A DNA stretch of 64,000 nt from Xylanibacter caecicola (GTDB lineage Bacteria > Bacteroidota > Bacteroidia > Bacteroidales > Bacteroidaceae): NCBI RefSeq assembly GCF_013166515.1, contig NZ_JABKKJ010000004.1:1-64000 (forward strand), written 5' to 3'. The translations under genes were made by a program, and so were the position numbers. The notes under the pieces were generated by a model, which was given only the letters and a program-made list of their open reading frames with translations, was not told the DNA's origin and did not search any database. Positions within the stretch are counted from its first letter, which is position 1, and each line of letters starts with the position of its first letter. This document shows positions 1 to 8,865 of the stretch, one piece after another.

Positions 1-113
1 CGAATGGTTTGTTTGCCAGAATCATTGGCAAAATTAGTGCACTTACCATTCTGCAATACGTAAACTTCATTAACGACAAGCCCATTGGCAGAATTAAGTA
101 TGCATTAAATTAA
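1..113 (+). CDS. Transposase, C-terminal end only (probably IS982-like)
   Basis: The frame starting at base 3 is open from the window edge to a TAA at 111-113 and encodes 36 residues, including ARIIGKISALTILQYVNF and PIGRIKYALN. This basic, aromatic tail resembles the C-terminus of IS982-type transposases in Bacteroidota; the family assignment is from memory. Most of the gene lies outside the window. It points toward the end of the polysaccharide locus, whose last visible gene stops 22 bases away on the other strand, so an insertion sequence seems to border the locus. Confidence 0.5.
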   Translation, partial: NGLFARIIGKISALTILQYVNFINDKPIGRIKYALN

Positions 114-135
114 TTCCGCCAACAGGTATTTATTA

Positions 136-1863
136 TCAATTTTTTAAAAGGAAACCTTTTATCTTATTTTTTATCTTCTTTTTCAAATTATTCTCTGTCC
201 CATTGATCGTTCTTATCAAGCGTAGGACGTCTGCATCGTCTATTTTTTCCGTAAACACCTCAAATATGATTGCTTGTTGTACATTTGTAGATACAAAGTC
301 ATCTAAACGAGCTAAAAAATCATTTTTAGTTAAGGCATGCATATAAGTAAAACCTAAAGATCTTGCTATATTTCTAACCAATGTTGGTGATTGTTTTCCA
401 TTGTGCCCCGCAGCAGCAATATACTTATCAGTATCATCACCAAATTTCGATGCAGGATGCCTGTATGTATGAAACTCAACACCTCGACCGTTATTAACAA
501 CTAGAATTCTTATATTATTCTTAATATTTCGGTTTCCCAAAGAGTTAATGTCATAGAAGAAGGCTAAATCACCTAATATCGCAAAATACAACTGATTTGA
601 ATTAGATAAAGAAGCACCTATCATAGATGATACAATACCATCTATTCCAAACCCACCAACATTACAATATGACAAGATACTCTTGTCTACCTCAAAGAAA
701 TTCCAAGCTCGCAAACTATTCAATATACCTAAATGGAGGATAGAATTATTGGGGAGTTTTTTAGATAATTGTGAAGCAAGCCAAATGTTCGAAAACGGCA
801 ACGATGGCATTTTTTTCAACAACACATCTGTCGTATTTATAAATTCCGTTAAAGGATTAGATAAAGAATTATCAAATTCTTGTTGCTCATTATAATACCT
901 AAAGAATTCTATTTCTGGCACAACAAACACATGAGTCAATTTCTTAAATTTATCCTTAAACTTACCATCCATATCAATTCGCCAAACTTCTTTTGGCGAT
1001 ATTGCTTCCATTGTATAATAATCCCCACTAATATCACCAATATGAATCAAAACATCACACTCAAAATGCTTTTTACAAGGATTGTTTTCTTGTGATGCTA
1101 ATAAAGCAGATAAAAAACGGTATTTACCTTTATAATTAGAGGTCTGGTCGCACAAGACAACAGTATTGAATTTCTCACAAAATCTATTTATGCTATCTTC
1201 CTCTTCAAAATCAAATTTCCGGTGACTTCCAACAAACACTAATATTTTCTTCTCACTCAAAGAAGGAAATGTATCATTTTGAGAAATTCTTTTTATCATT
1301 TGCACCTCTGGTAACTCTGACAAGATATAACTACTCCATCCACGAGTTATAAGGTTTAAATGTACTGGTCCACCACCCATAAATGATAAATCAGAAATTG
1401 CCCGATTTACTTTTAAAACACAATCCCAATAGTCGTCATCATCCTTGATGGTTTCTATACATTCACTAGAAATCACAGTGTCTGATGGTGGGGTACTTCT
1501 ATCTGTACACTGCGGATACAAATGCCCTACCTTATTTATATCCATAGATGAAGTTATTGCCAAAATTGGCAAATGACGATAATAGGCTTCTGTTAATCCC
1601 GGTAAATAATTTCTGGAAGAAGTTGCCCCTGTACAGCTAAGCACTACAGGCTTATTTGTTTCTGCCGCTAAACCACACGCCATATAAGCAGCAGAACGTT
1701 CATCTACACAAGAATACATCTTAAAATAAGGGTCATATTGCATGCTCGCAACAACAGACTCATTAGTAGCTCCAGGTGATACTATTATCTGGTTTATTCC
1801 ATTTGCCTTCAATAAAGCTAAAACTATTTGGACGTTTTTTTCAGAAGTATAATGAAAACTCAT
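136..1863 (-). CDS. Thiamine-diphosphate-dependent enzyme, MenD/acetolactate-synthase-like
   Basis: The 575-residue protein has the three-domain layout of ThDP enzymes. The N-terminal pyrimidine-binding domain contains VDERSAAYMACGLA with the activating glutamate near residue 55. The C-terminal domain has a GD...NN cofactor and Mg motif near residue 430, starting GDLAFFYDINS. The N-terminus (IIVSPGATNESVV) is closest in style to MenD. The place is a polysaccharide locus rather than a menaquinone operon, so it probably makes or modifies a sugar-linked acid or aldehyde precursor; the substrate cannot be read from sequence. It follows the preceding gene by two bases and is the last visible gene of the leftward operon. 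Cytoplasmic. Confidence 0.8.
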   Translation of the reverse strand: MSFHYTSEKNVQIVLALLKANGINQIIVSPGATNESVVASMQYDPYFKMYSCVDERSAAYMACGLAAETNKPVVLSCTGATSSRNYLPGLTEAYYRHLPILAITSSMDINKVGHLYPQCTDRSTPPSDTVISSECIETIKDDDDYWDCVLKVNRAISDLSFMGGGPVHLNLITRGWSSYILSELPEVQMIKRISQNDTFPSLSEKKILVFVGSHRKFDFEEEDSINRFCEKFNTVVLCDQTSNYKGKYRFLSALLASQENNPCKKHFECDVLIHIGDISGDYYTMEAISPKEVWRIDMDGKFKDKFKKLTHVFVVPEIEFFRYYNEQQEFDNSLSNPLTEFINTTDVLLKKMPSLPFSNIWLASQLSKKLPNNSILHLGILNSLRAWNFFEVDKSILSYCNVGGFGIDGIVSSMIGASLSNSNQLYFAILGDLAFFYDINSLGNRNIKNNIRILVVNNGRGVEFHTYRHPASKFGDDTDKYIAAAGHNGKQSPTLVRNIARSLGFTYMHALTKNDFLARLDDFVSTNVQQAIIFEVFTEKIDDADVLRLIRTINGTENNLKKKIKNKIKGFLLKN

Positions 1864-1865
1864 AA

Positions 1866-2483
1866 CTATTTCCTTATTAGTTCAACTTTTATGTTTCGTA
1901 AATTACAAAATTCAATGATTCTATCTTCCACAGATAGTTTCCTGCCGTCTATAAAGTAATGTATATTCCTAAATCTTTTAAAATAAAAAAACAAAGGAAA
2001 TCTATCTATCATTTGCGATGTTGCATTCAAACGCATTCTCACCACCCTATGATAAGCAAATATATCAAATATGGACACATACATACTATCTTCATCACTT
2101 TGGGATGAATAGACATAAACCTTACCCTCACCATCATCTCGTAGATAGCTAAAATAGTGAATAAGATACAAATAGGATGCAAATAAAGTTCTGCCTCTAT
2201 GTACAAAATATAAGGATTTTGAAGAATCTTCAACTAGTGCTAAACGAGTATCCCCTAAAATTAGATTATCAAAATTTCTTCGCGAATCATTCATGAAATC
2301 TATAATATTTTTATTCGCAAGCCGTATTTTTTTCCTTAACACTTTATTGCTAGCATATCCTATAACGCATACCATACAAGAAGGAACACAATAGAAATAT
2401 ACCACATTCAACATGCAAATGCAAAAAAAGGCTACAAGGACGGTACCTACCGCCTCTTTCTTATTTAAATTCCAGGACAACAT
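1866..2483 (-). CDS. Hypothetical protein of the polysaccharide locus, N-terminal membrane segment
   Basis: 205 residues that I do not recognise. A hydrophobic stretch at about residues 10-40 looks like one or two membrane passes or an anchor. The rest is mixed, rich in aromatic and basic residues, and ends in an alternating hydrophobic stretch. The given start overlaps the end of the aldo/keto reductase gene by 19 bases, and a later start is possible. It sits between the reductase and the ThDP enzyme with almost no spacing, so it is co-transcribed and probably acts in the same surface glycan pathway. A divergent transferase is one possibility, but no motif supports it. Confidence 0.6.
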   Translation of the reverse strand: MLSWNLNKKEAVGTVLVAFFCICMLNVVYFYCVPSCMVCVIGYASNKVLRKKIRLANKNIIDFMNDSRRNFDNLILGDTRLALVEDSSKSLYFVHRGRTLFASYLYLIHYFSYLRDDGEGKVYVYSSQSDEDSMYVSIFDIFAYHRVVRMRLNATSQMIDRFPLFFYFKRFRNIHYFIDGRKLSVEDRIIEFCNLRNIKVELIRK

Positions 2484-3280
2484 ACTGATTCCACAAATAT
2501 TTTAAAATTCATATTCAATTTATTTATCTCCAAAATTTCCTCATTGGTCAAGGAAAAATCAAACAAGTTACAATTTTCCTCTATCCTCTTTTTCTTCTTA
2601 CTCATGAAAACCGGTACAACACCTGTATCAATATGCCATCTCAAGATAACTTGCCCAATATTCTTTTCATATTTTTCTGATATTGCTTTTAAAACATTTG
2701 ATTTCAACAATCTTTCATCCATACGACATAATGGTGAATATGCCTCTAAGACTATAGCATGCCCCTTGCAATAATCTATCTCGTCTTGACAAGTTCTCAA
2801 AGGATGACGCTCTATTTGAATGAAGTCCGGTAAAATACCCGTTTCATTCTTGATTTTATCCAAATGACGAACCCTAACATTGCTTAAACCAATATGACGA
2901 ATCACTCCTTTTTCTTTAAGTTTATTCATTGTCATCCAAGTTTCATTTAAATACTCTTGAAATGGCCAATGTACAAACAAGACATCCAGATAATCCGTTT
3001 TCAATTTTCCGAGACTCTCTTCCACAAATGGTGCTATATTTCCTTTGGACAACTCCATTTGCCAACCATCTATTTTGTCTTGCAAGAAGAATGCATCCCT
3101 TTTAATGTTTTCTTTTTTCATCAGGAAAGTCAACGCATCTCCTAACATTTCTTCAGTTTGATAACTTGGGGAAGTGTCAAAACCTATAATTCCCGTTTCA
3201 TAAACTGAACGAATCATAGAAGAAAACTCTTTTTCATTATTGCATTGAAACGTACCAAATATCAATGACGGATTTTTCAT
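2465..3280 (-). CDS. Aldo/keto reductase family protein
   Basis: 271 residues with the catalytic tetrad of the aldo/keto reductase barrel: Asp35 and Tyr40 in GFDTSPSYQTEEMLG, Lys69 in LQDKIDGW and His104 in LFVHWP. A later IGLSNVRVRHLDKI segment is also typical. It should be a cytoplasmic NAD(P)H-dependent oxidoreductase. In this locus it may reduce a keto-sugar or act with the ThDP enzyme two genes on. Its ATG overlaps the flippase stop by four bases (ATGA), a sign of translational coupling. The exact substrate is unknown. Confidence 0.85.
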   Translation of the reverse strand: MKNPSLIFGTFQCNNEKEFSSMIRSVYETGIIGFDTSPSYQTEEMLGDALTFLMKKENIKRDAFFLQDKIDGWQMELSKGNIAPFVEESLGKLKTDYLDVLFVHWPFQEYLNETWMTMNKLKEKGVIRHIGLSNVRVRHLDKIKNETGILPDFIQIERHPLRTCQDEIDYCKGHAIVLEAYSPLCRMDERLLKSNVLKAISEKYEKNIGQVILRWHIDTGVVPVFMSKKKKRIEENCNLFDFSLTNEEILEINKLNMNFKIFVESVCCPGI

Positions 3281-4809
3281 ATTATTCTTGCTTTAAATTT
3301 CAACATATATTGATTTATCAAAGCTCTTTCACTTTTTGTTAATCCGATTATGTAAATGCTGCCAATTGTAGAACACACACAAACGATGCAAATAACAAGA
3401 AACCTAAAAAAAGTATCCTGCATCGAATACAACAGAAGTAAAGGCATAAAACTGCTTGCCAATAGTACTTTAACATCTGGCAACAACGTGTTCTTTACAA
3501 AATACATAATGGGTAATTTTATCATGTTTCGCAATAAATACAATCTAAAGCATAATTGTGCTATAAATATCGTCATATGAATCAAATAGGATGTAGCTGG
3601 GGGCAAACCTATCTTATATGCAATATATACTAATGGAAATATTGTCATACCCAATCCACCAACAATAATCTGATACTTTTTTATATCTCCTGTTGCCAGC
3701 ATTGAAGTTACCAAGGTATTTGATATTACAGAAATCAACGATATTCCAATCGTTAACTTTAAGAACAAAACAGAATACTCCGGTACAACTTTCAACCATA
3801 TACTAAGTATCCTATTAGTTTCCAATAAGATTGGAAGGGCAAAGAACCAAGTCAAAAAAAATGAATACTTAGATCCTACACTTACCAGTTGGTGCATATA
3901 TGATAAATTATCTGTAGCATATGATTTGGTTATTTGGGGATTTATTGCTGTAGTGAAGTTATTCACAAACTGTTGGACAGCATTATCCACCTGGTTTGCA
4001 ATTCCACGAGCAACATTTAAAGTAACTCCAAAAAACATATTCATTAATATATTTACCCCCTGGGACATTAGTAATGCAGAGCCTGCACCTAAAAAGTTCC
4101 ATCCGGCAAATGAAAACATTTTTTTGAATAATGTGTTGTCATAAACAAACTTATAATTGCACTCTTCAAAATGCCGTTTACAATAAACCCCATATATAAA
4201 CCGAATTATCAAGGCTATCATTGCCATCAATGTGGCAAATAAAATCAGTTTGTCACAAGTAAACAATAGCAACATGTAAACGACAACCAGTTTTGCCGTG
4301 GTTTCAAAGATTCCTATATAAGCAAAAGTGGACATTCTCTCATAAGCGACAATGACTGCCGAATAAGGCACACTGATTAAACCGAGCACAAATGTAAGGA
4401 TTGATAATTGATATACCCAATTGGAGGCATACATTCTGTCTGCCGGTATGTTCATCTTGACATTCAAGAACCATAGGCCGATAGTTTCCGCCAACAGAAC
4501 AATAATAAGACTGAGACCTATTTGTATATTTACGACAGACGAGAATATAGTGGATAACTTTTTGGTGTCGCCTTTACCCAATTCATAGGTGATGAATCGG
4601 CTTATAGCGGCAGACAATGAACCTGACAATATAGAGAACATTGTCACAACACCACCTACCACATTATATATACCATAATCCTTAACGCCAAGTGTTTGAA
4701 GAATCACCCGGCTGGTATACAAACTGATTAGCATGGAGAACAGCATACGCACATAGAGCAACAATGTGTTTTTTGCTATTCTCTTGTTTTTCTGTGAATC
4801 TTCCAACAT
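3277..4809 (-). CDS. Polysaccharide flippase, Wzx-like (MOP superfamily)
   Basis: 510 residues, almost wholly hydrophobic, with about 12-14 predicted membrane segments. The N-terminus, with RIAKNTLLLYVRMLFSMLIS and LQTLGVKDYGIYNVVGGVV, is typical of Bacteroidota O-antigen/capsule flippases. It would flip undecaprenyl-linked repeat units across the inner membrane for Wzy-dependent assembly. It lies downstream of upxY and glmS and is coupled to the aldo/keto reductase. It is visibly more AT-rich than the biosynthetic genes to the right, as expected for an exchangeable polysaccharide cassette. Confidence 0.9.
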   Translation of the reverse strand: MLEDSQKNKRIAKNTLLLYVRMLFSMLISLYTSRVILQTLGVKDYGIYNVVGGVVTMFSILSGSLSAAISRFITYELGKGDTKKLSTIFSSVVNIQIGLSLIIVLLAETIGLWFLNVKMNIPADRMYASNWVYQLSILTFVLGLISVPYSAVIVAYERMSTFAYIGIFETTAKLVVVYMLLLFTCDKLILFATLMAMIALIIRFIYGVYCKRHFEECNYKFVYDNTLFKKMFSFAGWNFLGAGSALLMSQGVNILMNMFFGVTLNVARGIANQVDNAVQQFVNNFTTAINPQITKSYATDNLSYMHQLVSVGSKYSFFLTWFFALPILLETNRILSIWLKVVPEYSVLFLKLTIGISLISVISNTLVTSMLATGDIKKYQIIVGGLGMTIFPLVYIAYKIGLPPATSYLIHMTIFIAQLCFRLYLLRNMIKLPIMYFVKNTLLPDVKVLLASSFMPLLLLYSMQDTFFRFLVICIVCVCSTIGSIYIIGLTKSERALINQYMLKFKARII

Positions 4810-5172
4810 CTTTTATTTTATGATAATAATAGTGTGAGATAACCTATTATATTAAATTATTTATCACAAAAACACTTTATAACAAATATTGAATCTGCAA
4901 TAGGCATCCTCAAAAGACATCTTAATAATAAGTTAAGATTTATACATATAAGTCTTCCAACCGTATGAATAGATAAAACACTATATCACTATACAATAGA
5001 TTTACAAAAGCGTTCTATTTTGGCATGTAATTTTACAGAAATGGACGAAATAAGATATATGATCTACAAAAAATCTTTTGGACACTTAACAACTTTCCAA
5101 AAACTCTATCTCAAAATCTATGGCAAAGTTTAGCTTTTTGGGTAATTATTTCATTAGAATATTGTGTTTCAA
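4810..5172. other. AT-rich intergenic stretch without a gene
   Basis: 363 bases between the flippase and the DUF2971 remnant. No open frame of note on either strand and no clear terminator or consensus promoter. It may hold decayed DNA from the same event that truncated the neighbouring DUF2971 gene. Confidence 0.5.
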
Positions 5173-5484
5173 TTATATTTTTATCATCTTTTCATTTCTA
5201 GATGAAACACGTGCTCCCCAATATACACAATTTATTATAGATTCATTTGATAATTTGATAACAGGATTGTCATTATGGTCATACCAAATGATTAAATCTT
5301 TGTTTTTCAGCCCATCAAAAATAAAACGGCATTCATTTTCATACCTCCATTTGTTACTTTTAGTTAACAATATAGACTTAATATATTCCCATACATCATT
5401 ATCACATATTCTTTGTTCGTCCAGTATAAACCTTTGTTGACTATACTTCTTCATAAGAACTCCAAGTTTACCATGAAAGCCCAA
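5173..5484 (-). pseudogene. DUF2971 protein remnant
   Basis: A 103-codon frame whose middle (KSNKWRYENECRFIF) matches the best-conserved block of DUF2971 proteins. Intact members are usually 250-350 residues, so most of the N-terminal part is missing, and the frame stops soon after the block. Going upstream in the same frame there is a stop after a few codons, and no second fragment is evident before glmS. It is probably the relic of a gene acquired and lost within the polysaccharide locus. DUF2971 genes are common in mobile and accessory regions; their function is not established. Confidence 0.6.
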
Positions 5485-5523
5485 CTTGTATCTAAAATAT
5501 CATTGATGAGAATACAATATTCT

Positions 5524-7425
5524 TTATTCTACCGTCACACTCTTCGCCAAATTCCTCGGCTGATCAACATTCAGACCTTTCGCAACTGCCACATGATAGC
5601 TAAGAAGCTGGAGGGGAATGACACTGAGCAACGGGGCAAGGCAGGCTATTGTCGGCGGAACCTCGATGGTTTCATCTACCATTGCCTTTACCTGTTCGTC
5701 GCCCTCTGTCACAATTGCCAATATTTTGCCGTTACGGCTGATTACTTCCTGCATATTGGAAACAATCTTTTGATAGAGTTGGTGATGTGTGGCAAGGAAC
5801 ACTACAGGCATCTCGCTGTCTATCAAGGCGATGGGACCGTGCTTCATTTCTGCGGCGGGATAGCCCTCGGCGTGTATATATGATATCTCTTTCAACTTCA
5901 ATGCGCCTTCAAGGGCTACAGGATAGTTGTAACCACGACCAAGGTAAAGGAAGTTCTTTGAATGTATATATTTTTTTGCTATGTCCTTTATCTTGTCATT
6001 CTGTTCCAATACTTTCTGTATCTTATCGGGTATCATGACAAGTTCATGGAGCACAGTGTTATATTCTTCTTGCGAAACAGTGCCTTTTGCCATGCCGAGA
6101 GCGAGGGCGAGCATTACAAGAACCGTCACCTGACCGGTGAATGCCTTGGTGGAAGCCACACCAATCTCCGGACCTACATGTATATAGACACCGGTGTCGC
6201 TGATACGGGAAATGCCGGAACCAACGGCGTTTACGATGCCGAAGACCAACGCATTCCGTTTCTTTGCCATTTCCATGGCTGCCATAGTGTCGGCAGTCTC
6301 TCCACTTTGGGATATTGCCATCACGACATCATCGGGTTCTATAACAGAATCGGAATAACGGAATTCGCTGGCGTATGCCACTTCTACGGGCAATTTACAG
6401 AAATGTTCTATGAGTTGCTTGCCGATAAGACCGGCATGCCACGATGTTCCACAACTCAAGATAATGATGCGACGGGCACGGAGCAACTCGCGACGATGAA
6501 GCGTCACGGCACTTAGTATGACACTCAGGCTGTCTGTATTTTTCCCTTTCTGTTGCGGAGACCACGGACGGGAATACGGGGCATTGATGATACGTCCTCT
6601 CATGCAGTCTCTCAGCACATTGGGCTGGTCGAATATTTCTTTAAGCATGAAATGATCGAAATTATCCTTACTTAGCATGTTCAGGTCTATATCAACCTCT
6701 TTCACCTCCGGAGATATCCTCTTGTTGTCGAGATTGAACACCTGTATGTCTTTATCACGTTCGCAAACTGCTATTTCATCATCGTTGAGATATATTATCT
6801 GTTTGGTATATGCAGCTATCGGGGACGCATCGCTGGCAATGAACAGTTCTTTGTTTTCTTCTGTCACACCTATGGCAAGCGGGGATGACTTACGGGCACA
6901 TACCAATTTTTCGGGCTCCTGACGGTCTATCACAACAATGGCGTATGCTCCGATAACCTTTTTCAAAGCAAGCCGCACAGCCATTGCAAGATTGCAAGCC
7001 TGAACGGAATCTTTCGTGTACTGAATAAGTTGCACCAGAACTTCCGTATCCGTTTCGCTCTTAAAAGTATATCCTTTCTCTATAAGCTGTTCTTTCAGCG
7101 TGGCATAATTTTCGATTATACCATTATGTACCAATGTTATATCGCCAGATTGACTGACATGTGGATGACTGTTGGCTTCCGATGGTACACCGTGAGTAGC
7201 CCAACGGGTGTGGGCTATGCCAATGTTCCCACTGCAATCCTTGTCTGCTGCAACGGATTCAAGATCGGCAACCTTGCCTTTTGCTTTATATATTCTAAGG
7301 TTTCCGGTATTCGTAATCAAGGCAACTCCGGCACTGTCATAACCTCTGTACTCAAGTTTATGAAGTCCTTCCAGCAATATGGGGCAGGCATTGCGCATAC
7401 CGATATATCCAACTATTCCACACAT
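5524..7425 (-). CDS. glmS: Glutamine--fructose-6-phosphate aminotransferase (isomerizing)
   Basis: 633 residues. The protein begins MCGIVGYIG, so Cys2 is the glutaminase nucleophile after Met removal. The class II amidotransferase domain covers about 1-220 and is followed by two SIS sugar-isomerase domains (SCGTSWHAGLIGK, then YLGRGYNYPVALEGALKLKE) and the usual end DQPRNLAKSVTVE. It makes glucosamine-6-phosphate for UDP-GlcNAc. It is about 20 residues longer than most Bacteroidales copies because of an insertion in the linker before the first SIS domain (around GRIINAPYSRPWSPQQ). Being second in the operon behind upxY, it may be a locus-dedicated copy feeding amino-sugar supply; whether another glmS exists elsewhere cannot be seen. 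Confidence 0.95.
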   Translation of the reverse strand: MCGIVGYIGMRNACPILLEGLHKLEYRGYDSAGVALITNTGNLRIYKAKGKVADLESVAADKDCSGNIGIAHTRWATHGVPSEANSHPHVSQSGDITLVHNGIIENYATLKEQLIEKGYTFKSETDTEVLVQLIQYTKDSVQACNLAMAVRLALKKVIGAYAIVVIDRQEPEKLVCARKSSPLAIGVTEENKELFIASDASPIAAYTKQIIYLNDDEIAVCERDKDIQVFNLDNKRISPEVKEVDIDLNMLSKDNFDHFMLKEIFDQPNVLRDCMRGRIINAPYSRPWSPQQKGKNTDSLSVILSAVTLHRRELLRARRIIILSCGTSWHAGLIGKQLIEHFCKLPVEVAYASEFRYSDSVIEPDDVVMAISQSGETADTMAAMEMAKKRNALVFGIVNAVGSGISRISDTGVYIHVGPEIGVASTKAFTGQVTVLVMLALALGMAKGTVSQEEYNTVLHELVMIPDKIQKVLEQNDKIKDIAKKYIHSKNFLYLGRGYNYPVALEGALKLKEISYIHAEGYPAAEMKHGPIALIDSEMPVVFLATHHQLYQKIVSNMQEVISRNGKILAIVTEGDEQVKAMVDETIEVPPTIACLAPLLSVIPLQLLSYHVAVAKGLNVDQPRNLAKSVTVE

Positions 7426-7467
7426 AATTATATATTATTCTTACAAGACATTTTTATATCAACAAAA

Positions 7468-8019
7468 TCATTCTACAAACTGTATAAACTCGGGCTTTAC
7501 TTCTATGCCGACGGCTATAAGGTTGGGGATTTCTATGAGCAGGCGGCGGACTTTTGAGCCGCGGCGGGTTATCAGACTGCCTTCACAACCGTCGAGGGGA
7601 CCGCCGACAATACGTATACGGCGACCGTACATCGACGGGGTTATCTCTTCCGGAAGATAGTATTTGTTGGAATCGGAGGATGATACGGCTTTTATAAAGC
7701 GGTTCATCTCCGTGTCGGACACGGTCATCGGCTCGCGCCATGTGTTACGCAGCCAGCGGTATTGCAGGGTTGGTGTCTGAAATACAATAGGGTCTATGGT
7801 TTCACGCGAGGAACATACAAAAAGCAAATCGGGAATAAATGGTACTTGCCTGCGGACACGTTTGCCATCCTCCATGTCGATGCGCCATGTCATGGGCGTA
7901 AATACTTGTATGTTCTTTTCGGCAAGTTGCTTATATGCAGGCTGCTTCGCATTGGCCCGCTTTAAGTCGCGCATAACGAACCAACGCATCTGTTTATCAT
8001 TGTCTGACAATACCGCCAT
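7468..8019 (-). CDS. UpxY-family transcription antiterminator (NusG paralogue)
   Basis: 183 residues. The NGN-like domain begins at MRWFVMRDLKRANAKQPAYK and includes FIPDLLFV. A KOW-like segment (RIRIVGGPLDGCEGSL) follows at about 130-150. In Bacteroides, UpxY proteins are the first gene of each capsule operon; they load on the 5' leader and let polymerase read through the long locus. The same arrangement is seen here: first gene, long leader with a stem-loop, and an invertible promoter upstream. No UpxZ-like inhibitor gene follows; glmS comes next. Gene symbols differ by locus, so none is given. Confidence 0.9.
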   Translation of the reverse strand: MAVLSDNDKQMRWFVMRDLKRANAKQPAYKQLAEKNIQVFTPMTWRIDMEDGKRVRRQVPFIPDLLFVCSSRETIDPIVFQTPTLQYRWLRNTWREPMTVSDTEMNRFIKAVSSSDSNKYYLPEEITPSMYGRRIRIVGGPLDGCEGSLITRRGSKVRRLLIEIPNLIAVGIEVKPEFIQFVE

Positions 8020-8046
8020 TTTAGATTACAGATAATTCTTTCAATC

Positions 8047-8081
8047 CTGCTTGATTTGATATATAGTTGTAAATCAAGCAG
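8047..8081 (-). promoter_or_regulatory. Stem-loop in the upxY leader
   Basis: Arms 8047-8057 and 8071-8081 are perfectly complementary (11 bp: CTGCTTGATTT and its complement) with a 13-base loop. On the leftward transcript the hairpin lies about 30 bases before the upxY start and is not followed by a U-run, so it is not a simple terminator. It may be a pause or antiterminator recognition site in the leader, as UpxY-type factors act on leader RNA; this role is inferred. Confidence 0.55.
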
Positions 8082-8170
8082 TTATGTTTGTAAGGCGAAA
8101 AGTTCTGTAATAGTTTAATCATACTATTTACAAGCGTGCTGTTTTATAAAAACAGACATGTTTCAATACG

Positions 8171-8193
8171 TCTCTTCATAAGAGATGTATCGA
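8171..8193 (+). repeat. Left inverted repeat of the invertible segment
   Basis: 23-bp arm starting TCTCTTCATAAGAGA, exact reverse complement of 8339-8361. Outside the core, 8163-8170 matches the other arm at 6 of 8 positions. Confidence 0.85.
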
Positions 8194-8324
8194 CAATAAA
8201 ACAGATTGATAATCAATGACATATGATCAAGGAAATGATGATGTGATAGTATACAATAATGTATTGATGTCTGTTATACTCCATTTTAACATATCCACAT
8301 TCAATATATTTAAATTATTTTCAG

Positions 8325-8332
8325 TAACTTTG
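8325..8332 (+). promoter_or_regulatory. Promoter -7 box inside the invertible segment
   Basis: TAACTTTG fits TAnnTTTG exactly. No TTTG is found at the usual -33 distance. Transcription would start near 8336-8340 and run right, toward proA about 500 bases away. Confidence 0.65.
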
Positions 8333-8338
8333 CACCCA

Positions 8339-8361
8339 TCGATACATCTCTTATGAAGAGA
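8339..8361 (-). repeat. Right inverted repeat of the invertible segment
   Basis: 23-bp arm, exact reverse complement of 8171-8193, lying 6 bases after the -7 box so that the transcription start would fall at its edge. Confidence 0.85.
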
Positions 8362-8369
8362 AGGATTGA

Positions 8370-8853
8370 TTTCTTCAAAAATCCAATCGGATGTAAACCG
8401 TGTTTTTAATGGTCGATAAAATTCTGATTACCAATTGAATTTGCGATTAATAAAAATGTCCCGTGGTTGAGTTATTCGTGTATCGGTTATCCTGTTCTAC
8501 GTAATATTATCATGTTTCCGTATGTAACATCCAGTGTTTCATGATGATACCTTTCAGCCTCCGAAAGATGGCGTTTCAGCGTTTAAAAGACGGCATTTTG
8601 CAGTGTAGGAGGCGGCATTTTGCAGCACGGTTTGTCATCGGTGTGGAGTGTAAGGCATATTTCATTGTTTTTTATAGTATGTACGCGGATCCGTGATAAC
8701 TAACATCGGCTTAGCTGTGTGCTCCTCATGGTAGTGACAAGTTTTTGTATTTATCTATACTCGTGGAAGGATATATTCGGATATTCGTTATCCCGAACTA
8801 CGTAATATATATCAAAGAAACCGTCTTCATACATGGTTTCAGATTAAAATCAC
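8370..8853. other. Gene-free stretch with direct repeats before proA
   Basis: No credible gene. Two diverged direct copies of a roughly 40-base motif occur around 8470-8510 and 8775-8815 (shared CTACGTAATAT preceded by GTTATCC). Around 8540-8630 there are short tandem-like repeats (CGGCATTTTGCAG twice) and a module starting GATACCTTT that recurs at 54019. Function unknown. Confidence 0.45.
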
Positions 8854-8861
8854 TATCTTTG
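8854..8861 (+). promoter_or_regulatory. proA promoter -7 box
   Basis: TATCTTTG fits TAnnTTTG. The proA ATG begins 5 bases after it, so transcription should begin at or next to the start codon, giving a leaderless or nearly leaderless mRNA. Confidence 0.65.
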
Positions 8862-8865
8862 CAGT

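Larger units (their letters stand above)
8163..8369. promoter_or_regulatory. Putative invertible (phase-variable) promoter segment, OFF orientation
   Basis: Two inverted repeats, perfect over 23 bp (8171-8193 and 8339-8361) and 29/31 when extended outward, bound a 145-bp segment (8194-8338). Each arm contains an internal dyad TCTCTT-CAT-AAGAGA, as recombinase sites often do. Inside is one good -7 box (TAACTTTG, 8325-8332), reading rightward, away from upxY. No consensus box facing upxY is visible between 8020 and 8338. Inversion would put the box at about 8200-8207 reading leftward, with a ~180-base leader to upxY. This is the design of Bacteroides capsule promoters. No invertase gene is in the window. 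Confidence 0.75.

Noticed and set aside
8470-8815. Diverged repeats around CTACGTAATAT as recombination sites
   Set aside because: They are direct rather than inverted and too diverged to support recombination; noted only as unexplained repeats.
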